Shown: positions 37,954-45,378 of the stretch, piece after piece | Numbering within the stretch: position 1 is the first letter of the stretch | Layout of the letters: each line of letters opens with the position of its first letter | NCBI GenBank assembly: GCA_938029725.1 | Contig: CALHGE010000009.1 | Span: 1 to 64,000, forward strand | Reading direction: 5' to 3' | DNA length: 64,000 bases | From: an uncultured Flavobacteriaceae bacterium | GTDB taxonomy: Bacteria > Bacteroidota > Bacteroidia > Flavobacteriales > Flavobacteriaceae | Position numbers and translations under genes: made by a program | The notes under the pieces: model-generated | Seen by the model: only the letters and a program-made list of their open reading frames with translations | The model's database searches: none | Told to the model about the DNA's origin: nothing

Positions 37954-39180
37954 TTACGCCAGAAGGTTTTTTATCCGTTGAATGAGCGGAGGATGAGAAT
38001 AATGCATAAAAACGTAAGCAGGATGGGGTGTTAAGTTGCTCAAGCTATTTTTTGAAAGTTTTTTTAGGGATGTTATCAAAGGCATAGCTTCAAAAGTATT
38101 TTTCGCATAATCATCAGCCTGATATTCGAATTTTCTAGATAGGAAATTCATAACTAAAGAGGTCAACTCAGATATTGGACTGTATAAGATGCCAAAACCA
38201 ATAAGCGCTGCATGAAAACTGGGTTGCGAAACACCAATAGCCGTAGCTACTTGAGGGGTATTTATAAATAGGGATAAAATAAATAGTGTAAACCCAAGTA
38301 TCAATATGGAAGCCGTTAAATTAAAGATGATATGTTTACGTTTATAATGGCCGACTTCGTGCGCAAGCACCGCAACAATTTCTTCCTCATTTAAGTCTTT
38401 TATTAGCGTGTCATAAAGGGTAACTCTCTTTTCGTTTCCAAAACCTGAAAAATAGGCATTTGCTTTGGTAGATCTTTTAGAGCCATCGATAACAAAAATA
38501 TTTTTCAGCTCAAATCCAACTTTTGAAGCGTAGTTCTCAATTTTACTTTTAAGGCTTCCTTCTGCCAGTGGAGTTTGTTTGTTGAATAGCGGAACAATCA
38601 ATTTGCTGTAAAACAGGTTCATGAAAACAATAATAACGGTAACTAAGATCCATAGGTATATCCAGAAGTAAGCTCCTGCCCATTGGTAGAACCAGAGTGC
38701 TAAGGTGATAACTCCTCCGCCAAGTATCGCCATCATGCCCCACCCTTTTAGCTTGTCTATGAAAAAAAGTTTTTCAGTGCTTTTGTTAAAGCCGAAGCGC
38801 TCTTCAATTACAAAGGTTTGGTAATAGGAAAAAGGTGTGGAAAGTATATCGCTTCCAATGGTAATTATTCCGAAGAACAGTAAGGTAATTGCTATTTCGT
38901 TGCTGCTAAAACTCCTGGCCATGAGGTCTGCCCATTCAAAGCCCCCGAAAACCAAAAAAACCAAGGTTAGTACAAGCGAGAAGGCGGAACTCCATAATCC
39001 AAAACGATAATTCGTTTTTTGGTATTCTTGAGATTTTTTATATTCATCAGAGTCAAAAACATCTTCTAGCTCTTTGGGTATAGGATCGCCATATTGTTTT
39101 GCGTTTAGGTAGTCTAAAACGGTTTCTACTAAGAACTGGAGTACAAGAATAGCGATAATTATATAAAACAAGATATTCAA
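37954..39180 (-). CDS. M48 family metallopeptidase (Ste24/CAAX protease type)
   Basis: This 408-residue membrane zinc protease has the catalytic LAHEVGHYKRKH, with the third ligand in SRKFEYQADDYA. About seven membrane helices include an N-terminal block of five, as in Ste24 proteins. In bacteria, members help with membrane protein quality control. It lies 44 bp upstream of relA/spoT, so the two may be co-transcribed, but no shared function is known. Confidence 0.87.
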   Translation of the reverse strand: MNILFYIIIAILVLQFLVETVLDYLNAKQYGDPIPKELEDVFDSDEYKKSQEYQKTNYRFGLWSSAFSLVLTLVFLVFGGFEWADLMARSFSSNEIAITLLFFGIITIGSDILSTPFSYYQTFVIEERFGFNKSTEKLFFIDKLKGWGMMAILGGGVITLALWFYQWAGAYFWIYLWILVTVIIVFMNLFYSKLIVPLFNKQTPLAEGSLKSKIENYASKVGFELKNIFVIDGSKRSTKANAYFSGFGNEKRVTLYDTLIKDLNEEEIVAVLAHEVGHYKRKHIIFNLTASILILGFTLFILSLFINTPQVATAIGVSQPSFHAALIGFGILYSPISELTSLVMNFLSRKFEYQADDYAKNTFEAMPLITSLKKLSKNSLSNLTPHPAYVFMHYSHPPLIQRIKNLLA

Positions 39181-39277
39181 ATGAGTTGGTATTTAGGGTT
39201 TAATAAAGACAATTTAAAGTTGCTTTGATTTCAAGTTTACGATTTTCAAAAGCGAAGTTGAAACTTTGAAATTCGAA

Positions 39278-40090
39278 CTACAAATGTCGTTGACGAACGG
39301 CTTCAAAGATAAGGATTGCTGCAGATACCGATACATTCATCGAATCTATTTCTCCGCGCATCGGTATCACAATATTTTGAGTCGAATTGCCAAGCCATTC
39401 ATCAGAAAGACCAGTAGATTCTGTTCCTACTATGATTGCTGATGCTTTATTGAAATCTATTGCGGTGTAATTTTCTGATGCAGAAAGGGCAGCACAATAG
39501 ATATCAATGTTATTTTCTTTGAGAAAGTCAATCACCTCTGCTGTGCTTGCGGAGGCAATTTGATTGGTAAAAACGCAACCTACACTTGAACGAATTACAT
39601 TGGGGTTGTATAAGTCTCCTTTGGGGTTTGCTATAATTACCGCATCTAAATTTGCAGCATCTGCAGTTCGTAAAAGTGCGCCGATATTTCCCGGCTTTTC
39701 AGGAGCTTCAGCGACTAGTATTAGTGGTTTTTTAGTTTTGAATTGGAGTTCTTTTAGCTGATGTGATTTTGATTTGACGATGGCTAATACACCTTCCGTA
39801 GTTTCTCGGTAGGCTATCTTTTGATACACTTCTTTAGAAACTGAAATTACTTCAGGTTGCGTTTGTAATGCCTTAATGCTGTTTGCAACTTCCGTTGGTG
39901 AAATAATAGCATCATAAAAGAATAAAGTCTGAATTGTGTACGCCCCTTTTACAGCCAATTCTAATTCAAGCTTTCCCTCTAAAATAAATAGGCCTTCCTT
40001 TTTCCGTTCACGGGATTTTTCCTTTAATACCAAAACCTTTTTTACCAAAGAATTTTGAAGACTACTAATTTCCTTAAATTCATTCATCAC
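39278..40090 (-). CDS. SpoU/TrmH-type RNA methyltransferase
   Basis: This 270-residue enzyme has an N-terminal substrate-binding domain (KEISSLQNSLVKKVLVLKEK, then FILEGKLELELA) and a C-terminal SPOUT knot domain with PGNIGALLRTADA, IIVGTESTGLSDEWL and the knot motif VIPMRGEIDSMNVSVSAAI. It should make 2'-O-methyl ribose in rRNA or tRNA. The target is not readable from sequence. It diverges from the DUF6503 gene. Confidence 0.87.
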   Translation of the reverse strand: MMNEFKEISSLQNSLVKKVLVLKEKSRERKKEGLFILEGKLELELAVKGAYTIQTLFFYDAIISPTEVANSIKALQTQPEVISVSKEVYQKIAYRETTEGVLAIVKSKSHQLKELQFKTKKPLILVAEAPEKPGNIGALLRTADAANLDAVIIANPKGDLYNPNVIRSSVGCVFTNQIASASTAEVIDFLKENNIDIYCAALSASENYTAIDFNKASAIIVGTESTGLSDEWLGNSTQNIVIPMRGEIDSMNVSVSAAILIFEAVRQRHL

Positions 40091-40150
40091 TGCAAAAGTA
40101 ATTTAATTACTAAAGCTACGACCAAAGGGGTAACCTAAAAAAAAGCGAAC

Positions 40151-40954
40151 ATGAAATTAATACTGATATTACTTTTTGGCATCACGATGTTGTCTTGCAA
40201 AGAAACCCCTAAAGAAATTAAAATTGAGGATACAGTTCAAGAAGTAGCTGTTAATGTTGATGATTCAAAGTACCCCGAAGCCTTAAGTGAAATTTTTGAA
40301 GCGCATGGTGGGTTGCCAGTGTGGAAAAAACAAAGGGTAATTTCTTTTGAGATTCCAAAACCAAATACTACAGAAAAGCATACTATTGATTTGTATTCTA
40401 GAAATGAGAAAATTGAAATGACTGCTATTTCGATGGGTTCGAACGGAGCTGATATTTGGTTGCTAGATGAGAATAAGACCTACAAAGGTGATGCGGTTTT
40501 TTACCATAACCTTATGTTCTATTTCTATGCGATGCCTTTTGTTCTTTCTGATAACGGAATTAATTACGAAGAAACGGAAGCTTTAGAGTTTGAAGGCGTT
40601 TCATATCCTGGTTTTCGTATTAGCTATAACGATGGGGTAGGTTTATCAGCAAATGACGAATATTTTATTCACTATAATTCTGAGACCTTTCAGATGGAAT
40701 GGTTGGGCTATACGGTAACCTTTAAAAGTGGTGAGAAATCAGATAAAGTAAAATGGATTCGCTACCATGATTGGATGGATGTAAATGGCTTAAAACTTCC
40801 AAAATCGCTAACATGGCATGACTATGAGGGTAGAACTATTAAAGACGCTAGAGAACCTTTAAATTTTGAAAATGTCAGGCTTAGTGAAACTCCGCAATCA
40901 GCTGGTTTTTTCAATCAACCAGAAGAGGCTAAAATCGTGAATTTAAAAGAATAG
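40151..40954 (+). CDS. DUF6503 family lipoprotein
   Basis: This 267-residue exported protein has a lipobox (FGITMLSC, lipidated at about Cys16). A beta-rich domain begins SEIFEAHGGLPVWKKQRVIS, resembling the DUF6503 family of Bacteroidota outer-membrane-associated lipoproteins. The shape suggests a LolA/LolB-like binding cup. No catalytic residues are evident. It stands alone before the leader of the iorAB unit. Confidence 0.68.
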   Translation: MKLILILLFGITMLSCKETPKEIKIEDTVQEVAVNVDDSKYPEALSEIFEAHGGLPVWKKQRVISFEIPKPNTTEKHTIDLYSRNEKIEMTAISMGSNGADIWLLDENKTYKGDAVFYHNLMFYFYAMPFVLSDNGINYEETEALEFEGVSYPGFRISYNDGVGLSANDEYFIHYNSETFQMEWLGYTVTFKSGEKSDKVKWIRYHDWMDVNGLKLPKSLTWHDYEGRTIKDAREPLNFENVRLSETPQSAGFFNQPEEAKIVNLKE

Positions 40955-41052
40955 TCATGAAAGTACAAATCTAGTCTCGTCAAGTAAGGGTAGTAAGGCA
41001 CATTTAACTTAAATAAAGGTTAAAAAAGCCGGTCCAAAAAATAGAAGGAACT

Positions 41053-41131
41053 TATTTTTTTGTAATTTAGAAGCTCTTGCGTTTTGCAGGAGCTTTTGTT
41101 TTTAATGGAACTTTTCTTCCGCTATACGGAA
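41053..41131 (+). promoter_or_regulatory. Leader with two hairpins before iorA
   Basis: TAATTTAG at 41063-41070 resembles the -7 element. Directly after it is a 10-bp hairpin (41071-41080 with 41086-41095, one GT pair) followed by a T-rich stretch, and then a small hairpin at 41117-41131. A terminator-like hairpin at the very 5' end of the transcript could stabilise or attenuate the iorAB-moaDE mRNA. No known molybdenum-cofactor riboswitch pattern was recognised. Confidence 0.45.
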
Positions 41132-41169
41132 TAGTATTTATAAAATTAACGAACCCAACACTCAAGAAA

Positions 41170-41634
41170 ATGCCAACGTACAACTTAAAAATTAATGGTA
41201 GTTCTCAATCTATTGAGGCTGCTGAAGACACACCCTTACTTTGGGCACTGCGTGACCAATTGAATATGGTTGGAACCAAATTTGGATGTGGAATAGGACA
41301 ATGCGGAGCATGTACCGTTCATATTGATGGTAACGCAGCGCGTAGTTGTCAGCTTCAAATTTCGCAACTAGACGGCAAAGAAATCACAACGATTGAAGGC
41401 TTGTCAGATGACGGTTCGCATCCAGTTCAGGAAGCGTGGAAAGCGATTGACGTTCCGCAATGTGGGTATTGCCAAGCGGGTCAGATTATGACAGCCTCTG
41501 CTTTTTTAGATAAGAACCCGAACCCTTCAAAACAAGAAATTAGGAATGCGATGCACGGTAACATTTGTCGATGTGCCTCTTACAACCGTATTGAGAATGC
41601 CGTTGCGATGGCTGCTGAGAAAAAAATAGCCTAA
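41170..41634 (+). CDS. Isoquinoline 1-oxidoreductase-type small subunit (2Fe-2S)
   Basis: This protein of about 154 residues has two [2Fe-2S] domains of the xanthine dehydrogenase family. The plant-type cluster is in FGCGIGQCGACTVHIDG. The second, all-helical cluster is in QCGYCQAGQIM and GNICRCASYNRI. I start at MPTYNLKING (41170); the longer frame upstream is the leader. With the next gene it forms a two-subunit enzyme without an FAD subunit, as in isoquinoline and some aldehyde oxidoreductases. Substrate unknown. Confidence 0.9.
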   Translation: MPTYNLKINGSSQSIEAAEDTPLLWALRDQLNMVGTKFGCGIGQCGACTVHIDGNAARSCQLQISQLDGKEITTIEGLSDDGSHPVQEAWKAIDVPQCGYCQAGQIMTASAFLDKNPNPSKQEIRNAMHGNICRCASYNRIENAVAMAAEKKIA

Positions 41635-41651
41635 CCTAAAAATCGAAAATC

Positions 41652-43916
41652 ATGTCAACTATATTATCAACGAAATTTAGCAGAAGGTCTTTTTTAAGAA
41701 CTTCTTCACTTGCGAGTGGCGGAATGCTTATCGGTTTTAATTTTTTTACAGCCTGTAAAGACACTGTGAAAATGCCAATCGATATTTCAAAACTCAACTA
41801 TAACGACTTTAATGCTTTTATCAAGATTTCTGATGAAGGTATGGTAACTATATTTTCACCGAATCCAGAAATTGGACAAGGTGTAAAAACTTCTATGCCC
41901 ATGATTATTGCCGAGGAACTTGATGTGCCTTGGGAAAATGTGAATGTGGTTCAAGGAGTTTTAGATACTCAAAATTACGTGCGTCAGGTAGCTGGAGGTA
42001 GTCAATCCATTCGTTTCGGATGGGATGCCTTACGTCAAACTGGAGCTACCGCACGTCAAATGTTGGTGAATGCCGCAGCAGCCAAATGGGGGGTTGATGC
42101 CTCTGAATGTTCGGCGAAACAAGGGTTTATTACCAATGCTAAAGGAGAAAGCCTTGGGTACGGTGATGTTGCCAATGAAGCCGCCATTTTAGAAGGTGAA
42201 AGAGCAGCTAAGATTGCTGCACTAGCAGAAGGTGAGGAAGCGCCAGAGGAAACTATAGCACTAAAAGATCCGAAAGAGTATACCTTGATTGGTACGGATG
42301 TCGGTAATGTCGATATTGATAAAATTATTACTGGAAAGCCGCTGTTTGGATTAGATTATAAAGCTGAAGGCATGGTATATGCTTCTGTATTGCGTCCGCC
42401 AGCTTTCGGACAAGTTTTAGAGTCTTTTGATGATACCGATGCCAGAGCAGTTTCTGGGGTGATTGATGTTGTAAAAATAGGAGAGAAGGCCATTAAACTG
42501 ATGGGTAAAGAACAAGTAGATTGGTCTGTGCGTTTAGCACTTAGTGAAAAGGTAGTCGTTATTGCGGAAAATACTTGGGCCGCCATTAAAGGTAAAAAAG
42601 CGTTGAAAGCACAATGGAGCGATGGTACGCCACTTGAAAGTACAGAAGCTCACGATAAGATATTAGTTGATTTACTTGACGGCAAAGATTTTACCAATCT
42701 TAGAAAAGATGGAGATGTTAAGACTGCATTCAAACAGGCTGATAAAATTGTAGAGCAAACCTATGAGTCACCTTTCTTGCCTCATAATTGTATGGAACCG
42801 ATGAACTTCTATGCAAATGTTACTGATTCAAAAATACATTTGGTAGGTCCGGTTCAAACTCCAGCCTCTGCGGCGAGTACTGTTGCAGCATTATTAGGTA
42901 GGGATGAAAAAGACATTCGATTAGAAATGACCCGCATGGGTGGAGGTTTCGGAAGACGACTTTATGGAGATTTCGTTTATGAAGCTGCCGAAATTTCAGA
43001 TAAGATTCGGAAGCCGGTAAAAATGGTTTCTACACGTGAAGATGATATGACGACAGGGGTGTATCGCCCAGCAATTAAGTACCGTATAGCTGCTTCAATC
43101 AAAGATGGTGAACTTACCGGATACCACTTAAAAGAAGCTGCTGTAGGTAGTAATATGTACGGGTTGATACCGAATTTCTTCCCTGCTGGAGCGATTGAGA
43201 ATTATCAGGTAGATGTAGCCAAGTATGACAGTAATATTACTACTGGAGCATGGAGAGCTCCCTATACAAATTTCCTTTCATTTGCCGAGCAAAGTTTTAT
43301 AGATGAGCTAGCTGAGGTCTTAGGAAAGGACCCTGTACAGATGCGGTTAGATATGCTTGAAAAAGTAAAAGGCTCAACCGATGATCGCATCCAGTATTCT
43401 GCTGAACGTTTACAAGATGTATTAAAGCTGGCGGTTGAAAAGTCAGGATACAGAAAACCTAAGGAGGGCGTATTCCAAGGAATTTGCGCTTACTATTGCC
43501 ATAACACGCATGTAGCTGAGGTTGCCGATGTGGTTATGGAAGGCAACCAGCCGGTGGTTAAAAGAATTACGGTGGCAGTAGATTGCGGAATTGTTGTGAA
43601 CCCCTTAGGTGCTAAAAATCAAATTGAGGGTGGTGCTATAGATGGTATGGGCCACTCTATGTATGGCGATTTTGCTTTTGAAAAAGGAATGCCTACAAGT
43701 AATAATTATGATTCCTATCGTTTGATTCGAATGAACGAAACACCTATTGTGGAAACACATTTTGTGAAAAATACGATAAGTCCGACAGGGTTAGGAGAGC
43801 CAGCATTGCCACCAGCAGGAGCTGCGGTTGCAATTGCTATCAAAAAAGCCACTGGAAATCGTATATATAAGCAGCCTTTTGCTACTAATATGGCAGCAAA
43901 ACCAATACTCGGATAG
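41652..43916 (+). CDS. Molybdopterin-binding large subunit, IorB type, Tat-exported
   Basis: This 754-residue xanthine dehydrogenase family protein begins with a twin-arginine signal (SRRSFLRTSSLA) followed by FFTAC, a possible lipobox. The Mo-cofactor regions include GGGFGRRLYGDFV and the C-terminal catalytic Glu in GLGEPALPPAGAA. The IorB-type segment TGAWRAPYTN replaces the CO dehydrogenase motif. It would hydroxylate an aldehyde or N-heterocycle in the periplasm and pass electrons to a cytochrome. The small subunit would hitch-hike. Confidence 0.88.
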   Translation: MSTILSTKFSRRSFLRTSSLASGGMLIGFNFFTACKDTVKMPIDISKLNYNDFNAFIKISDEGMVTIFSPNPEIGQGVKTSMPMIIAEELDVPWENVNVVQGVLDTQNYVRQVAGGSQSIRFGWDALRQTGATARQMLVNAAAAKWGVDASECSAKQGFITNAKGESLGYGDVANEAAILEGERAAKIAALAEGEEAPEETIALKDPKEYTLIGTDVGNVDIDKIITGKPLFGLDYKAEGMVYASVLRPPAFGQVLESFDDTDARAVSGVIDVVKIGEKAIKLMGKEQVDWSVRLALSEKVVVIAENTWAAIKGKKALKAQWSDGTPLESTEAHDKILVDLLDGKDFTNLRKDGDVKTAFKQADKIVEQTYESPFLPHNCMEPMNFYANVTDSKIHLVGPVQTPASAASTVAALLGRDEKDIRLEMTRMGGGFGRRLYGDFVYEAAEISDKIRKPVKMVSTREDDMTTGVYRPAIKYRIAASIKDGELTGYHLKEAAVGSNMYGLIPNFFPAGAIENYQVDVAKYDSNITTGAWRAPYTNFLSFAEQSFIDELAEVLGKDPVQMRLDMLEKVKGSTDDRIQYSAERLQDVLKLAVEKSGYRKPKEGVFQGICAYYCHNTHVAEVADVVMEGNQPVVKRITVAVDCGIVVNPLGAKNQIEGGAIDGMGHSMYGDFAFEKGMPTSNNYDSYRLIRMNETPIVETHFVKNTISPTGLGEPALPPAGAAVAIAIKKATGNRIYKQPFATNMAAKPILG

Positions 43917-43919
43917 CAT

Positions 43920-44162
43920 ATGGAAGTCTTGCTTTTTGGAATTGCTAAGGATATTGTTGGTAAATCACAACTACAGTTTTTAGAAACAGATATAATACCA
44001 AGCTCGGTTTCAGAATTGAAAAAGATGATTTCTGATACCTACCCTGAGTTTCGTAATTTAAGCTCTTTGGCTGTCGCAGTAAATAGTGAGTATGCCTCGG
44101 ATGATGTACCTTTAAACCGGAATGATGAAATAGCCATTATTCCCCCTGTAAGTGGTGGATAA
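43920..44162 (+). CDS. moaD: Molybdopterin synthase sulfur carrier subunit MoaD
   Basis: This 80-residue ubiquitin-like protein ends in PPVSGG; the C-terminal Gly-Gly carries the thiocarboxylate that supplies sulfur for molybdopterin. It lies 3 bp after the large subunit gene, so cofactor synthesis and a client enzyme are in one operon. MoeB at 50.3 kb is the likely activating enzyme. Its stop overlaps the moaE start by 11 bp. Confidence 0.9.
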   Translation: MEVLLFGIAKDIVGKSQLQFLETDIIPSSVSELKKMISDTYPEFRNLSSLAVAVNSEYASDDVPLNRNDEIAIIPPVSGG

Positions 44163-44574
44163 AAAAATAATTGAAATAGTAGATATAATAGATACCTCCC
44201 AAGTGTTCACGGAACTTTCCGATGCACAGAGCGGAGGTATTTGTGTTTTTATAGGTACGGTGCGCGAATTTACACAAGGTGAGGAAGTGGTTTCCTTGGA
44301 ATTTGAGACCTATAAAAAAATGGCTGTCAAAGAAATGGATAAGATTGCTTCAGATGCCATGAAAAAATGGAGTTTAAACAAAGTAATCATTCGTCATGCC
44401 GTAGGGCTCAAAGAAGTGGAAGCCCCTGTAGTGGTGGTGGGCGCATCATCTGCTCATCGTGACGCCTGTTTTGAAGCTTGTCGCTATCTTATAGATACAT
44501 TAAAAGAGACTGTTCCTATTTGGAAAAAGGAGATGTTTGAAAACAAAACGGTTTGGGTATCTGCGCATCCATAA
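44152..44574 (+). CDS. moaE: Molybdopterin synthase catalytic subunit MoaE
   Basis: This 140-residue subunit of MPT synthase has ICVFIGTVREF near the N-terminus, VIIRHAVGLKEVEAPVV in the middle and PIWKKEMFENKTVWV with the active-site lysines at the C-terminus. It uses a GTG start (44152 or 44155) inside the end of moaD, so translation is coupled with its partner subunit, which fits the 1:1 complex. It converts precursor Z (cPMP) to molybdopterin. Confidence 0.9.
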   Translation: MVDKKIIEIVDIIDTSQVFTELSDAQSGGICVFIGTVREFTQGEEVVSLEFETYKKMAVKEMDKIASDAMKKWSLNKVIIRHAVGLKEVEAPVVVVGASSAHRDACFEACRYLIDTLKETVPIWKKEMFENKTVWVSAHP

Positions 44575-44583
44575 GAGTATACT

Positions 44584-45276
44584 ATGAAAAAAATAGGATT
44601 GATCGGTGGCATGAGTTGGGAGTCAACTCAAATCTATTATAAAATCATTAACCAAAAAGTACGCGATATTCTAGGTGGTTTTCATTCCGCTAAATGTATT
44701 ATGGAATCGGTTGACTTCTCTGCAATACATCAATTGCAAACTGAAAACGATTGGAACGCGCTAGACGAAAAAATGATCGAAGCAGCTACTAATTTAAAAA
44801 ATGCAAAAGCTGAAGTACTGATTATTTGCGCGAATACCATGCATTTGTGTAGTGATGCAATTACGAAAAACGTAAACTTGCCATTGCTTCATATTGCAGA
44901 GGCTACCGGGGAAGAAATAAAAAAAGCGGGTATCGGTAAGGTACTTTTGCTCGGTACTAAATTTACAATGGAAAGAGATTTTTATAAGAATATTCTCAGC
45001 AATGATTTTGGTATAGAGGTCTTGATTCCAAATGAAGAAGACAGAGAAATTGTACACAATGTTATTTATGAAGAATTGGTTCTCGGTGAAATAAATGCAG
45101 GATCACGAGGGCATTATATTCGAATAATATACGAGGCTATTAAAAATGGTGCTGAAGGGGTAATTTTGGGTTGTACGGAGATACCTATGTTAATTCAGGC
45201 CGCTGATGTTTCTATTCCGACATTTGATACTACTAAAATTCACGCCGAAAAAGCGGTGGAATTTGCTTTGAGCTAA
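44584..45276 (+). CDS. Aspartate/glutamate racemase family protein
   Basis: This 230-residue protein starts KKIGLIGGMSWESTQIYY and has the two catalytic-cysteine motifs CANTMH and GCTEIPML, so it is a two-base, PLP-free racemase of the RacX/YgeA type. The substrate may be Asp or another amino acid. It lies 9 bp after moaE in the same transcript but has no obvious molybdenum role. A terminator follows. Confidence 0.87.
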   Translation: MKKIGLIGGMSWESTQIYYKIINQKVRDILGGFHSAKCIMESVDFSAIHQLQTENDWNALDEKMIEAATNLKNAKAEVLIICANTMHLCSDAITKNVNLPLLHIAEATGEEIKKAGIGKVLLLGTKFTMERDFYKNILSNDFGIEVLIPNEEDREIVHNVIYEELVLGEINAGSRGHYIRIIYEAIKNGAEGVILGCTEIPMLIQAADVSIPTFDTTKIHAEKAVEFALS

Positions 45277-45324
45277 TGTCTTACGCATTGCTAGTGAAGT
45301 ATATAAAGTAAGTGATTGAAAAAT

Positions 45325-45357
45325 AAAACCCGAAGCAATTTATTTGCTTCGGGTTTT
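45325..45357. terminator. Bidirectional rho-independent terminator
   Basis: A perfect 14-bp stem (45325-45338 with 45344-45357, loop TTTAT) has an A run and a T run on its arms. It closes the iorAB-moaDE-racemase unit and the M16 peptidase gene on the other strand. Confidence 0.9.
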
Positions 45358-45378
45358 GTACTAAGTAGTGAAGGTGTA

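Noticed and set aside
41071..41131. Known molybdenum cofactor riboswitch
   Set aside because: The leader is too short and lacks the conserved multi-stem pattern; only two simple hairpins are seen.
41077..41169. N-terminal extension of the small IorA-type subunit
   Set aside because: It falls on the leader hairpins and does not resemble any 2Fe-2S protein start; MPTYNLKING at 41170 is the family start.
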